Position numbers and translations under genes: made by a program
Shown here: in pieces, positions 43,553-52,606 of the stretch
How positions within the stretch are numbered: position 1 is the first letter of the stretch
Layout of the letters: the number at the start of each line of letters is the position of its first letter
Assembly (NCBI GenBank): GCA_964293815.1
Contig: CAXYYC010000007.1
Coordinates: 1-64,000 of the forward strand
Direction: 5' to 3'
Length of the DNA stretch: 64,000 nucleotides
DNA from: CTSOIL-112 sp964293815
GTDB lineage: Bacteria > Pseudomonadota > Gammaproteobacteria > Burkholderiales > Burkholderiaceae
The notes under the pieces: model-generated
Seen by the model: the letters and a program-made list of their open reading frames with translations, nothing else
Told to the model about the DNA's origin: nothing
Databases searched by the model: none

Positions 43553-44854
43553 TTACAAATCCAACAACAAACGCGCCGGATCTTCGAGAGCGTCTTTCAT
43601 CGCTACCAAGCCAAGTACCGCTTCGCGTCCGTCAATGATGCGGTGGTCATACGACATAGCGAGGTAGTTCATTGGGCGAATGACGATTTGACCATTTTCA
43701 ACCACTGGGCGATCTTTGGTGGCGTGGACGCCGAGAATCGCGGATTGTGGTGGGTTGATGATCGGGGTAGACATCATGGAACCGAATGTGCCGCCGTTAG
43801 AAATGGAGAATGTACCGCCGGTCATTTCTTCGATCGTCAGTTTGCCGTCACGCGCTTTCGCGCCGTATTCAGCGATTTGTTTTTCGATATCGGCCAAGCT
43901 CATTTGATCGGCGTTGCGCAAAATCGGTACAACCAAACCACGCGGTGAACCGACGGCGATACCGATGTCGAAGTAGCCGTGATATACGATGTCATTGCCG
44001 TCAACCGAGGCATTCAGCACTGGGTATTTTTTCAGCGCGGCAACGGCTGCTTTGACGAAAAAGCCCATGAAGCCGAGTTTGACGCCGTGTTCTTTTTCAA
44101 ATTTTTCTTTGTATTTATTGCGCAAATCCATCACTGGTTGCATATTGACTTCGTTGAACGTAGTCAAAATTGCATTGGTGGATTGGGATTGCAATAAGCG
44201 TTCGGCAACGCGCGCGCGCAAGCGGCTCATCGGTACGCGCTGTTCAGGACGATCGGCCAACACGTCGGCGACGCTGATCGGCGGACGCACTTGCGGCAAT
44301 GCGCTGCCCAAGGCAACAGCCGGAAGCGATGTATTGACCGGCGCAACGGCTTTGGCAGCAGGTGCGGAGGCATTCATCGCGTCGGCTTTGGTCACGCGAC
44401 CATCTTTGCCTGTACCTGCAACATCTGCTGCGGCAATGCCTTTTTCAGCCAAAATTTTGCTGGCGGCTGGCATAGCGACGCCTGCGGCTTTTTCGCTGAC
44501 TGGTTCACCAGCCATTGGGCGTACTTCGGTCACGGCTGCGGGCGCTGGCTCCGGCGTTGCGGTACCGACGGACACGCCGGTTTTGGCTTCTTGCTTATCG
44601 CTCGCGCTGACGGCTTCGGTGTCAATTTTGGCGATCAGTTGACCGCTGGTGACAGTCGCGCCATCAGCAGCGATGATTTCTACCAGCAGACCAGAGGCTG
44701 GTGCAGGTAGTTCCAGTACGACTTTGTCGGTTTCGACATCAATGAGGTTTTCGTCGCGTTTGACCGCTTCGCCGATTTTTTTGTTCCACGTGAGCAGGGT
44801 TGCTTCTGCAACCGATTCTGAAAGCTGGGGAACGACTACTTCGATAATTGCCAT
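43553..44854 (-). CDS. sucB: 2-Oxoglutarate dehydrogenase E2 (dihydrolipoyl succinyltransferase)
   Basis: SucB forms the core of the 2-oxoglutarate dehydrogenase complex. The 433-residue protein has one lipoyl domain (lipoyl-lysine in ETDKVVLELPAP), an Ala/Pro-rich linker, a peripheral-subunit-binding domain (ASKILAEKGIAAADVAGTGKDGRVTKAD) and a catalytic domain ending in SYDHRIIDGREAV. ATG at 44854 follows AAGGATA; the open frame extends seven residues further upstream. Confidence 0.97.
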   Translation of the reverse strand: MAIIEVVVPQLSESVAEATLLTWNKKIGEAVKRDENLIDVETDKVVLELPAPASGLLVEIIAADGATVTSGQLIAKIDTEAVSASDKQEAKTGVSVGTATPEPAPAAVTEVRPMAGEPVSEKAAGVAMPAASKILAEKGIAAADVAGTGKDGRVTKADAMNASAPAAKAVAPVNTSLPAVALGSALPQVRPPISVADVLADRPEQRVPMSRLRARVAERLLQSQSTNAILTTFNEVNMQPVMDLRNKYKEKFEKEHGVKLGFMGFFVKAAVAALKKYPVLNASVDGNDIVYHGYFDIGIAVGSPRGLVVPILRNADQMSLADIEKQIAEYGAKARDGKLTIEEMTGGTFSISNGGTFGSMMSTPIINPPQSAILGVHATKDRPVVENGQIVIRPMNYLAMSYDHRIIDGREAVLGLVAMKDALEDPARLLLDL

Positions 44855-44960
44855 TTTTATATCCTTAAAAATCATTCAATAGAGTAGAGCTCTACTTCTT
44901 TGGTTTAATTCGGAAATTTTGTCTGGTTCTCCTGACAAAATTTAAATCTCAACCGTGTGT

Positions 44961-47822
44961 TTATTTTTTCAACCAAGATTTTTGCTTGCCGAACGCGGTT
45001 TGCAACAGATTTTTCAGTTGCTCATAGTGTTTGGCGTAGTAACCCACCGCAGGGGAAGCCGATGACGGACGACCTGCGTAGCCGAGTTTTTGCCCTTCTT
45101 CCAGATTTTCAAACAGGTTATGTTGAATCTGGAACCAAGGCCCTTGGTTTTGTGGTTCGTCTTGTACCCACACGATTTCTTCGAGCTCTGGATATTTTTT
45201 CAGCTCGGCCGCAAATGCTTTGTGCGGGAATGGATACATTTGTACCACACGGATCACCGGTACGTTTTGCTCTTTCTCTTCGCGACGCGCGGCGATGATG
45301 TCGTAGTACACGCGACCTGAGCAGACCAATACGCGTTTGACTTTTTTCGGGTCAACCGTGACGGTCTTATCGACTTCTCCGATGATGGTTTGGAAACCAC
45401 CTTTGGAGAGTTCAGCCAGATCGGAAATCGCTTCTTTGTGGCGCAACAGCGATTTTGGCGTGAAGATAATCAATGGTTTGCGGAAATCGGCTACCATCTG
45501 ACGACGCAGGATGTGGAAAATCTGTGCCGGTGTGGTCGGCTGAACCACTTGCATATTGTTGTCCGCACACAGTTGCAAATAGCGTTCGATACGCGCGGAT
45601 GAGTGCTCAGGCCCCTGACCTTCGTAACCGTGCGGCAACATCAAAGTCAATGCAGAACAGCGTCCCCATTTCACTTCGCCACTGGAAATAAATTGATCGA
45701 CGACGACTTGTGCGCCATTGGCAAAGTCACCGAATTGCGCTTCCCAGATCACCATGGTGTTCGGCGCTGTGGTTGAGTAGCCGTATTCAAACGCCATCAC
45801 CGCTTCTTCGGACAGCACCGAGTCAATCACGGTGAAATCGGCTTTGTCGCTGACCTGTTGCAATGGAATATATGCACCTTTATCCCAAGATTCGCGTTCT
45901 TGGTCATGCAGTACGGCGTGACGGTGTACGAATGTACCGCGACCGGAGTCTTGACCGGTAATACGCACGTCGTAGCCATTGGCCAACAATGAAGCGAACG
46001 CCAAATGCTCTGCCATACCCCAATCCAACGGCATATCGCCACTGGCCATCAGAGCGCGGTTTTTAATCAAAGTCGCAACCAATGGGTGCATTTTGAACGT
46101 GCTTGGAATGGTGGTGATTTTTTCGCCCAAACGTTTGAGCTCGGTCAAATTGATGCCGGTGTTGTGCGCATCGACCCATTTTTTGCCCAAATAGCGCGAC
46201 CAGTCGTTGGCAAACATATGTTTGTGGTCGGTTAAAATCGAGGTGTTGTAGTGTTTGCCTTCGTCCATCGATTTGCGATATTCTTCGACGAATTTGTCCG
46301 CTTCACCTTCTTTGAGCACGCCTTGTGTGGTTAATTTTTCGGCATATAAAGCGCGCGTACCCGGATGTTTACCAATGGATTTATACATCAATGGTTGGGT
46401 CAATGCCGGTGTATCTTGCTCATTGTGACCGAGTTTGCGGAAGCAGACGATGTCCAAAACCACGTCTTTTTTGAAGGTTTTGCGGTAGTCCAGAGCCAAT
46501 TCTGTTGCCCACACCACCATTTCAGGATCGTCACCATTGACGTGCAATACCGGAGCTTCGATCATTTTGACCACATCGGTACAGTACAGTGTCGAACCTT
46601 TGTCTCGCGGATCAGAGGTGGTGAAACCAATTTGGTTGTTAATCACGATATGAATCGTGCCGTGCGTACCATAGCCGCGCGTTTGTGCCAGATTCAGGGT
46701 TTCCATCACCACGCCTTGACCGGCAAATGCAGCATCACCGTGCACTTGAACTGGAATCACTTGATCGCCGGTTGTGTCACCACGACGGTCTTGACGCGCG
46801 CGGGCAGAGCCTTCAACCACTGGATTGACGATTTCCAAATGCGATGGGTTAAATGCCAGATTCAAATGCACCGGCCCGCCAGTAGTCGATACATCGCTGG
46901 AAAAGCCTTGATGGTATTTCACGTCACCTGCCGGTAGATCGTCCGCGTGTTTGCCTTCAAATTCAGCGAATAAGTCCGCAGGATTTTTACCCAAGGTGTT
47001 GACCAATACGTTCAGACGACCACGGTGCGCCATTGCAATGACGATTTCTTGCACGCCTTGTTTACCGGCATGTTGAATCAATGCATCCATCGCGGCGATG
47101 AAGCTTTCGCCACCTTCAAGCGAGAAACGCTTTTGACCGACATAACGGGTATGCAGATAGCGCTCCAAGCCCTCTGCCTCGGTGAGTTCGAGCATAATGC
47201 GACGCTTTTGGTCGATGCCAAAGCTCGGCGTTGATTGGCATGATTCGATTCGCTCTTGCCACCAACGGCGCTCAACTGGATCGGTGACGTGCATGTATTC
47301 TGCACCCAAGTTGCCACAATACGTTACACGCAAGGCATGAACCAAATCACGCAAGGTCATCTCTTCTTGACCAAAATAGGTGTTGTTGACGTTGTACGAG
47401 TTGTCCATATCGGCATCGCTAAAGCCGTAAAACGCCGGATCTAACTCAGGCAGCTCAGGACGGTCGCGACGTTTGAGCGGATCGAGATTCGCCCAGCGTG
47501 TGCCCAAAAAGCGATAATTGGAGATCAGAGATTGCACGGCGACTTGCTGTTTACCGCCGACACTACCGACATTGGCAGCTTGCCACGCGAGGAATTTGTT
47601 TTGTTTCGCACGTTGCGCAAATGATTCGACAACAGGTGCGTGTGCCACGTCGGTGGTCTCAACCTGCCCGTCACTTGCCGGTAAATTCTGCATCGAGTCG
47701 AAATAACCGCGCCATTGCTCAGGTACTGAGTTCGGGTTATTCAGGTATTGCTCATACATTTCTTCGACATACGGTGCATTACCGCCGAAGAGGTATGAGT
47801 TTGATAAATAATCATTCATCAT
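44961..47822 (-). CDS. sucA: 2-Oxoglutarate dehydrogenase E1
   Basis: SucA is the thiamine-diphosphate E1 component that decarboxylates 2-oxoglutarate. The 953-residue protein has the N-terminal NSYLFGGNAPYVEEMYEQY region that binds E2, IAMAHRGRLNVL, HGDAAFAGQGVV with the ThDP-binding block, QNGYGTHG-like (RGYGTHGTIHIVINNQIGFTTS) and the GQDSGRGTFVHRHA motif. ATG at 47822 is chosen, with AAAGG 12 bases upstream; an in-frame TTG at 47834 sits directly on that ribosome binding site. sucB follows after about 100 bases. Confidence 0.97.
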   Translation of the reverse strand: MMNDYLSNSYLFGGNAPYVEEMYEQYLNNPNSVPEQWRGYFDSMQNLPASDGQVETTDVAHAPVVESFAQRAKQNKFLAWQAANVGSVGGKQQVAVQSLISNYRFLGTRWANLDPLKRRDRPELPELDPAFYGFSDADMDNSYNVNNTYFGQEEMTLRDLVHALRVTYCGNLGAEYMHVTDPVERRWWQERIESCQSTPSFGIDQKRRIMLELTEAEGLERYLHTRYVGQKRFSLEGGESFIAAMDALIQHAGKQGVQEIVIAMAHRGRLNVLVNTLGKNPADLFAEFEGKHADDLPAGDVKYHQGFSSDVSTTGGPVHLNLAFNPSHLEIVNPVVEGSARARQDRRGDTTGDQVIPVQVHGDAAFAGQGVVMETLNLAQTRGYGTHGTIHIVINNQIGFTTSDPRDKGSTLYCTDVVKMIEAPVLHVNGDDPEMVVWATELALDYRKTFKKDVVLDIVCFRKLGHNEQDTPALTQPLMYKSIGKHPGTRALYAEKLTTQGVLKEGEADKFVEEYRKSMDEGKHYNTSILTDHKHMFANDWSRYLGKKWVDAHNTGINLTELKRLGEKITTIPSTFKMHPLVATLIKNRALMASGDMPLDWGMAEHLAFASLLANGYDVRITGQDSGRGTFVHRHAVLHDQERESWDKGAYIPLQQVSDKADFTVIDSVLSEEAVMAFEYGYSTTAPNTMVIWEAQFGDFANGAQVVVDQFISSGEVKWGRCSALTLMLPHGYEGQGPEHSSARIERYLQLCADNNMQVVQPTTPAQIFHILRRQMVADFRKPLIIFTPKSLLRHKEAISDLAELSKGGFQTIIGEVDKTVTVDPKKVKRVLVCSGRVYYDIIAARREEKEQNVPVIRVVQMYPFPHKAFAAELKKYPELEEIVWVQDEPQNQGPWFQIQHNLFENLEEGQKLGYAGRPSSASPAVGYYAKHYEQLKNLLQTAFGKQKSWLKK

Positions 47823-48024
47823 AATGTTGCTCAACCTTTCTGTACGCTTCGTACAAGTGGGTGTGGGAAGGATATTAAATCACGCTCCCGTTGATTTAGC
47901 GGCCTCACCGCGCCATCAACAGCTTTCAATCTTTTGTTGAGATACCGCACTGCACTGTCTAACAGAATTTCTCAGGCAAAAGGTTTGTAAATCTCCGAAA
48001 ACGGGATTAAAAATTTGCACAAAC

Positions 48025-48046
48025 GCCCATTACGCAAGTAACGGGC
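48025..48046 (-). terminator. Hairpin in the gltA-sucA gap
   Basis: Stem GCCC-TTAC/GTAA-GGGC with one A-C mismatch, followed on the minus strand by GTTTGTGCAAATTTTT. It may end gltA transcripts. Apart from this and the hairpin at 48132-48156, the 371-base gap holds no gene. Confidence 0.5.
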
Positions 48047-48131
48047 ATTTCATTTAATTCATTCAAAATATATTCGATACATTGGTGTATCAAATAATTC
48101 ATAAATTTTTTTGATTGTATCATAAGCACAA

Positions 48132-48156
48132 GCCGTATTTGTCAAATAAATACGGC
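48132..48156 (-). terminator. Hairpin after gltA
   Basis: Nine-base stem GCCGTATTT/AAATACGGC with a seven-base loop, 38 bases after the gltA stop; the U tail is weak. Confidence 0.6.
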
Positions 48157-48193
48157 CTGCGCTCAGATAATTACTTTTTCAAAACAAAAAGCA

Positions 48194-49495
48194 TCAACGC
48201 GCCGCCAAATTAGGCACATCACGCTTGGCTGCGCCGACGAACAATTGGCGCGGACGACCGATTTTGTACTCAGGATCGGTGATCATTTCTGTCCACTGCG
48301 CAATCCAACCAGACATACGCGCAAGCGTGAAAATACCGGTGAACAACTCAGTTGGGATGCCCAACGCACGCTGAACAATGCCTGAATAGAAATCGACGTT
48401 TGGATACAGCTTACGTTGAACGAAATACTCGTCGTTCAGCGCGATTTTTTCCAATTCCATCGCCAAGGCGAATAAACGGTCGTTTTCCAAGCCCAATTCT
48501 TTCAATACTTCATAGCAGGTTTCGCGCATCAGTTTGGCGCGCGGATCGTAGTTTTTGTACACGCGGTGACCGAAGCCCATCAAGCGTACACCGGCTTCTT
48601 TATTTTTCACTTTTTCCATGAACGGTTTAACGTTCTCAATCGTGCCGATTTCTTCAAGCATGGTCAAACACGCCTCATTCGCGCCACCATGCGCCGGCCC
48701 CCACAAGCACGCCACACCAGCTGCCGCAGCCGCGTATGGGCTGGTACCCGATGAGCCACACAGACGCACGGTTGAAGTTGACGCATTTTGCTCATGATCT
48801 GCGTGTAGAGTGAAAATTCGATCCACAGCGCGTTCCAAAACCGGATTAACCACATAATCCTCGGTCGGCACGGCAAACATCATGCGCAGGAAGTTACCCG
48901 CATACGACAAATCGTTGCGCGGATACACAAATGGTTCGCCAATCGAATATTTATACGCCATAGCGACCAATGTCGGAATTTTCGCGATCAAACGATGCGC
49001 CGAAATCGTACGGCTTTCTTCGCAACTATTATCCGATGGATAAAATGCACTCATCGCCCCAACTGATGCGGTCAAAACTGCCATCGGGTGCGCATCACGG
49101 CGAAAACCTTTGAGGAATGAAGCCATCTGCTCATGTACCATCGTGTGGTGCATAATGTCGTGCTTGATGAATTTCTCTTTTTGCTCTTTGTTCGGCAATT
49201 CACCGTTCAGTAGCAAATAAGCGACTTCCAAGTATTCACACTTCTCGGCCAATTGTTCAATCGGATAACCGCGATACAGCAGCTCGCCCTTATCACCATC
49301 AATATAGGTAATAGTGGAATTGCACGAAGCCGTTGACATAAAGCCCGGATCGTAGGTAAATTTGCCCGTTTGACCATACAGCTTGCGAATATCGATCACA
49401 TCTGGGCCAATCGAACCACCGTATACGGGAAACTCAACCGAAGGTGAACCATCCGCAAATGACAAAATTGCCGTACTTTTCGTTACCAAACTCAT
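48194..49495 (-). CDS. gltA: Citrate synthase, bacterial (GltA, type II) form
   Basis: GltA condenses oxaloacetate and acetyl-CoA. The 433-residue protein is of the hexameric, NADH-sensitive Gram-negative type. Catalytic residues H269 (GPAHGGANEA), H310 (GFGHRVYKNYDPRA) and D368 (PNVDFYSG) are visible. AAAAGGAGG precedes the ATG. It starts the leftward gltA-sucA-sucB run and lies next to sdhE; a second, unrelated-type citrate synthase gene lies 836 bases to the right. Confidence 0.97.
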   Translation of the reverse strand: MSLVTKSTAILSFADGSPSVEFPVYGGSIGPDVIDIRKLYGQTGKFTYDPGFMSTASCNSTITYIDGDKGELLYRGYPIEQLAEKCEYLEVAYLLLNGELPNKEQKEKFIKHDIMHHTMVHEQMASFLKGFRRDAHPMAVLTASVGAMSAFYPSDNSCEESRTISAHRLIAKIPTLVAMAYKYSIGEPFVYPRNDLSYAGNFLRMMFAVPTEDYVVNPVLERAVDRIFTLHADHEQNASTSTVRLCGSSGTSPYAAAAAGVACLWGPAHGGANEACLTMLEEIGTIENVKPFMEKVKNKEAGVRLMGFGHRVYKNYDPRAKLMRETCYEVLKELGLENDRLFALAMELEKIALNDEYFVQRKLYPNVDFYSGIVQRALGIPTELFTGIFTLARMSGWIAQWTEMITDPEYKIGRPRQLFVGAAKRDVPNLAAR

Positions 49496-49539
49496 ACTTT
49501 CCTCCTTTTATATCAATCAATTACCAACCGTTACTACCC

Positions 49540-49869
49540 TTAAACCGCGCGCAACAAGGTCAAAATATCATTGGCCTGACGCATATCGTTCTCATCCATC
49601 ATGTGCTCGACGGGATCCACATCCTTCAGCTCCTTGCGTCCCATGATCAAGGCAAATAATTCATCATCCGACAAATCCAATAACAAATCCAAACCATATA
49701 CCTGCTCATCGCTCAAATTCGGATACGCATCAAAAAAGCGCGTCATCACGATGTCATTTTCCAACAAGCCACGCTTGGCGCGCCAAAGCAAACGCGCGCG
49801 GCGCACCGAGTCTTCTACTGCATTTTTTGCTACCGCGCCCAAAGGCACTGCTTTTGCGGATGAATCCAT
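49540..49869 (-). CDS. sdhE: Succinate dehydrogenase FAD assembly factor SdhE
   Basis: SdhE promotes covalent attachment of FAD to SdhA. The protein (109 aa; E. coli 88) has RARLLWRAKRGLLENDIVM with the RGxxE motif (R33-E37) needed for flavinylation, then FFDAYPNLSDEQ. The N terminus has about 20 extra residues. The sdhCDAB genes that normally precede it are not in the window: upstream is a long gap and a divergent citrate synthase. Confidence 0.92.
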   Translation of the reverse strand: MDSSAKAVPLGAVAKNAVEDSVRRARLLWRAKRGLLENDIVMTRFFDAYPNLSDEQVYGLDLLLDLSDDELFALIMGRKELKDVDPVEHMMDENDMRQANDILTLLRAV

Positions 49870-50225
49870 AAAACCCCTCGTCTATTCTTTTATTCATAAG
49901 CGTAGATTGCCCGTCGCATACCGCTCTCACATCCAAAAAACGATCAACAAGCAAGCTATTTCATAAGGATTATAAGTCAAAAATTTACTTAAAAAGCCAC
50001 ATTTTTCCCCAGAGAAAACACTGCAATTATTAAAAAATCAAAAACATCTACATGTTTTAACCATATTCTTTGAAAAAACACGCTATTTTTGCCAAAATCG
50101 CACCATAACAAGCCCCCGATTAGTCCAAGCTTACGCTTGACTTACTATCAACACACATGAACTTACAGCCATCTTACGATAAATTCGCAAAAATTCTAAA
50201 TATGCAGCATCAGCCAAAATAATGA

Positions 50226-50255
50226 TTGAAATATTCATAAAGGCGTCACTATAAT
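50226..50255 (+). promoter_or_regulatory. Sigma-70 promoter of the second citrate synthase
   Basis: TTGAAA (50226-50231) and a perfect TATAAT (50250-50255) are 18 bases apart, about 77 bases upstream of the start codon. The rest of the 49870-50331 gap is AT-rich and empty of genes. Confidence 0.8.
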
Positions 50256-50257
50256 GC

Positions 50258-50287
50258 GAACGTTTTCATATTTTAACTAGAACGTTC
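50258..50287 (+). promoter_or_regulatory. Inverted repeat at the start of the citrate synthase leader
   Basis: GAACGTT (50258-50264) and AACGTTC (50281-50287) face each other across 16 bases; the second is part of the palindrome GAACGTTC. It begins three bases after the -10 box, so it would sit over the transcription start, a good place for a repressor or an RNA hairpin. Confidence 0.5.
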
Positions 50288-50331
50288 AACCAATCGCTCT
50301 ACCGCAAATTTGTTTAAGGAGATGATGCATC

Positions 50332-51666
50332 ATGTCACTAAAAAAGGTCTTAAGACAAAAAATTGAGGCGCACCGTCCTCGCACTACCCGCCTGATGAAA
50401 GAATTCGGCAAAGTCAAAATTGACGAAGTTACGATTGATCAATGTATCGGCGGCGCACGCGATATCCGCGCATTGGTCACCGACATTTCCTATTTGGATC
50501 CACAGGAAGGGATTCGTTTCCGTGGCAAAACCATCTCCGAAACATTCGAAATGCTGCCTAAAGCAGAAGGCTCGAACTACCCTACCGTTGAAGCATTTTG
50601 GTTTTTCCTGCTGACTGGCGAAGTACCGAACGAAGAGCAACTTGAAGCCACAATGCTGGAATTCAAAGCACGTCAACATGTACCACACTATGTGTTTGAA
50701 ATCATCCGCGCGATGCCTATCGACACACATCCGATGACCATGCTCTCCACCGGCATTTTGGCCATGCAAAAAGACTCCGTATTCCACGAGTTTTACAGCT
50801 CCGGTCAATTCAACAAAAACACTGCGTGGGAATACGTTTACGAGGACGCATTTGACATCGTCGCCCGCATCCCCGTATTGGCCGCGTACATTTACAACCT
50901 GAAATACCGCGATAACAAGCAAATCGAAATCAATCGCAAACTCGATATGGGTGCTAACTTCGCCCACATGATCGGTCAGTCGAAAGAATACGAAGACGTC
51001 GCGCGTATGTACTTCATCCTGCATTCCGACCACGAATCAGGCAATGTATCCGCACACACCACCCACTTGGTACATTCAGCACTGTCTGATCCGTATTACT
51101 CATACTCGGCTGGTTTGAACGGTTTAGCAGGCCCTCTGCACGGCTTGGCCAACCAAGAAGTGTTGTACTGGACATTGAAGTTCCAACAAAAATACTGCTC
51201 GGATCAAGAACCAACCCGCGAATTGCTGACTGCCGCATTGTGGGACACTTTGAATTCAGGCCAAGTGATTCCGGGCTATGGTCACGCGGTATTGCGCAAA
51301 ACCGATCCACGCTACACTTCACAACGTGAGTTCTGCTTGAACACCCCGGGCTTGCGTGACGACCCACTGTTCAAACTCGTATCCATGATTTACGAAGTAG
51401 CGCCGGGCGTATTGACCGAGCATGGCAAAACGAAAAACCCGTGGCCGAACGTTGACTCACAATCAGGCGTGATTCAATGGTACTACGGCGTACGCGAATT
51501 CGATTTCTACACCGTCTTGTTCGGCGTGGGTCGTGCGTTGGGCTGTATGGCCAACATCGTCTGGGATCGTGCTTTGGGCTATGCGATTGAGCGTCCAAAA
51601 TCAGTGACTACTGATATGCTCGAAAAATGGGCGGAACAAGGTGGCCGCGAGATTCCTAAAGCCTAA
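50332..51666 (+). CDS. Citrate synthase, mitochondrial (eukaryotic) type
   Basis: This 444-residue protein is a citrate synthase of the mitochondrial type, not the GltA type. It has LDPQEGIRFRGKTI, SDHESGNVSAHTTHLVHSALSDPY, NGLAGPLHGLANQEV (H270), VIPGYGHAVLRKTDPRYTSQREF (H318) and NPWPNVDSQSGV (D375), very close to animal mitochondrial enzymes and without the GltA N-terminal domain. Such enzymes are dimeric and not controlled by NADH in known cases; eukaryotic-like citrate synthase is known in a few bacteria such as Geobacter. AAGGAG lies 11 bases before the ATG. It has its own strong promoter and two tandem terminators. Transfer from another lineage is inferred. Confidence 0.95.
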   Translation: MSLKKVLRQKIEAHRPRTTRLMKEFGKVKIDEVTIDQCIGGARDIRALVTDISYLDPQEGIRFRGKTISETFEMLPKAEGSNYPTVEAFWFFLLTGEVPNEEQLEATMLEFKARQHVPHYVFEIIRAMPIDTHPMTMLSTGILAMQKDSVFHEFYSSGQFNKNTAWEYVYEDAFDIVARIPVLAAYIYNLKYRDNKQIEINRKLDMGANFAHMIGQSKEYEDVARMYFILHSDHESGNVSAHTTHLVHSALSDPYYSYSAGLNGLAGPLHGLANQEVLYWTLKFQQKYCSDQEPTRELLTAALWDTLNSGQVIPGYGHAVLRKTDPRYTSQREFCLNTPGLRDDPLFKLVSMIYEVAPGVLTEHGKTKNPWPNVDSQSGVIQWYYGVREFDFYTVLFGVGRALGCMANIVWDRALGYAIERPKSVTTDMLEKWAEQGGREIPKA

Positions 51667-51690
51667 GCAACATCGATTCAAACAGCTTGA

Positions 51691-51719
51691 AAAAAGGATG
51701 CGATATTCGCATCCTTTTT
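51691..51719 (+). terminator. Terminator after mitochondrial-type citrate synthase
   Basis: Thirteen-base stem AAAAAGGATGCGA/TCGCATCCTTTTT with a three-base loop and T run. Confidence 0.95.
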
Positions 51720-51752
51720 TTTGCCGCTCATAACTTCTCAACAACTCAAAAC

Positions 51753-51782
51753 AAAACGCCTGATGAAGTCATCAGGCGTTTT
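51753..51782. terminator. Second tandem terminator
   Basis: Stem AAAACGCCTGATGA/TCATCAGGCGTTTT, with a run of T on the plus strand and A on the other side. It also serves the convergent efp gene. Confidence 0.9.
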
Positions 51783-51878
51783 ATCACGTTTATCGCGCTT
51801 ATCGTATTGATTGCTTTTGTCCGCTTTTTTAGGCTCCGCTGCTCGTATATTACCAGCAGCCAAGTACTAAAAAATCAA

Positions 51879-52439
51879 TTATTTCACGCGGTTACGGTAT
51901 TCGTTGGTGCGTGTATCGATTTCAATTTTGTCGCCGGTATCGACGAACAACGGCACTTGAATTTCAAAGCCCGTCGCCAGCTTGGCGGTTTTCAATACTT
52001 TACCAGATGAGGTGTCACCTTTAACCGCAGGCTCAGTGTAGGCCACTTCGCGAACGATGATGGTGTCTGGTTCAACCGAAATCGGACGGTCTTGGTAGAA
52101 CACCACGTCACAGCGCATGCCGTCTTCGAGGTAATTCAGTACGTCGCCCATGCTATCGGCTTCGATTTCGTATTGGTTGTATTCGTCATCCATAAACACA
52201 TACATTGGATCGCCAAAGTATGAGTAAGTCACGGATTTTTTATCCAAAATCAGTACGTCAAATTTATCATCGGCGCGGTATACCACTTCCGAACCGGCGC
52301 CGGTCAACAAGTCTTTCATTTTCATTTTGATGACCGCGCCTGAGCGACCTGAGCGGCTGTATTCGGTTTTCAATACGACTTTGGCAACGCCGTCTACCAT
52401 AAAGACGTTACCCGCGCGGAGTTCTTGAGCTGTTTTCAT
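51879..52439 (-). CDS. efp: Elongation factor P (Arg32 type)
   Basis: EF-P relieves ribosome stalling at polyproline. The 186-residue protein has three beta domains; the modified loop reads EYSRSGRSGAV with Arg at position 32, where E. coli has lysine 34. Arg32 is the target of EarP, whose gene follows next on the same strand. ATG at 52439 is chosen; the longer open frame to 52538 is not conserved. Confidence 0.97.
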   Translation of the reverse strand: MKTAQELRAGNVFMVDGVAKVVLKTEYSRSGRSGAVIKMKMKDLLTGAGSEVVYRADDKFDVLILDKKSVTYSYFGDPMYVFMDDEYNQYEIEADSMGDVLNYLEDGMRCDVVFYQDRPISVEPDTIIVREVAYTEPAVKGDTSSGKVLKTAKLATGFEIQVPLFVDTGDKIEIDTRTNEYRNRVK

Positions 52440-52606
52440 AATCTGTATAACCTTTGTTTGTATGAGGGATTGAACATATGTGATTTGGGTGCAAACCGAC
52501 TCATCAAACGGATTACGATTGCGTCTAAAATCACGCAAAGCCCAAAAATTAACGCAATATTATAGCGTTTTTCAACAAAAAAAACCAGTGAGGCATACAA
52601 CTTAAA

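Noticed and set aside
43989..44642. 217-residue open frame antisense to sucB
   Set aside because: Ala/Thr/Ser-rich shadow of the Ala/Pro linker of SucB.
50350..51033. 227-residue open frame on the minus strand
   Set aside because: It is antisense to the second citrate synthase, whose coding is certain; no features of its own.
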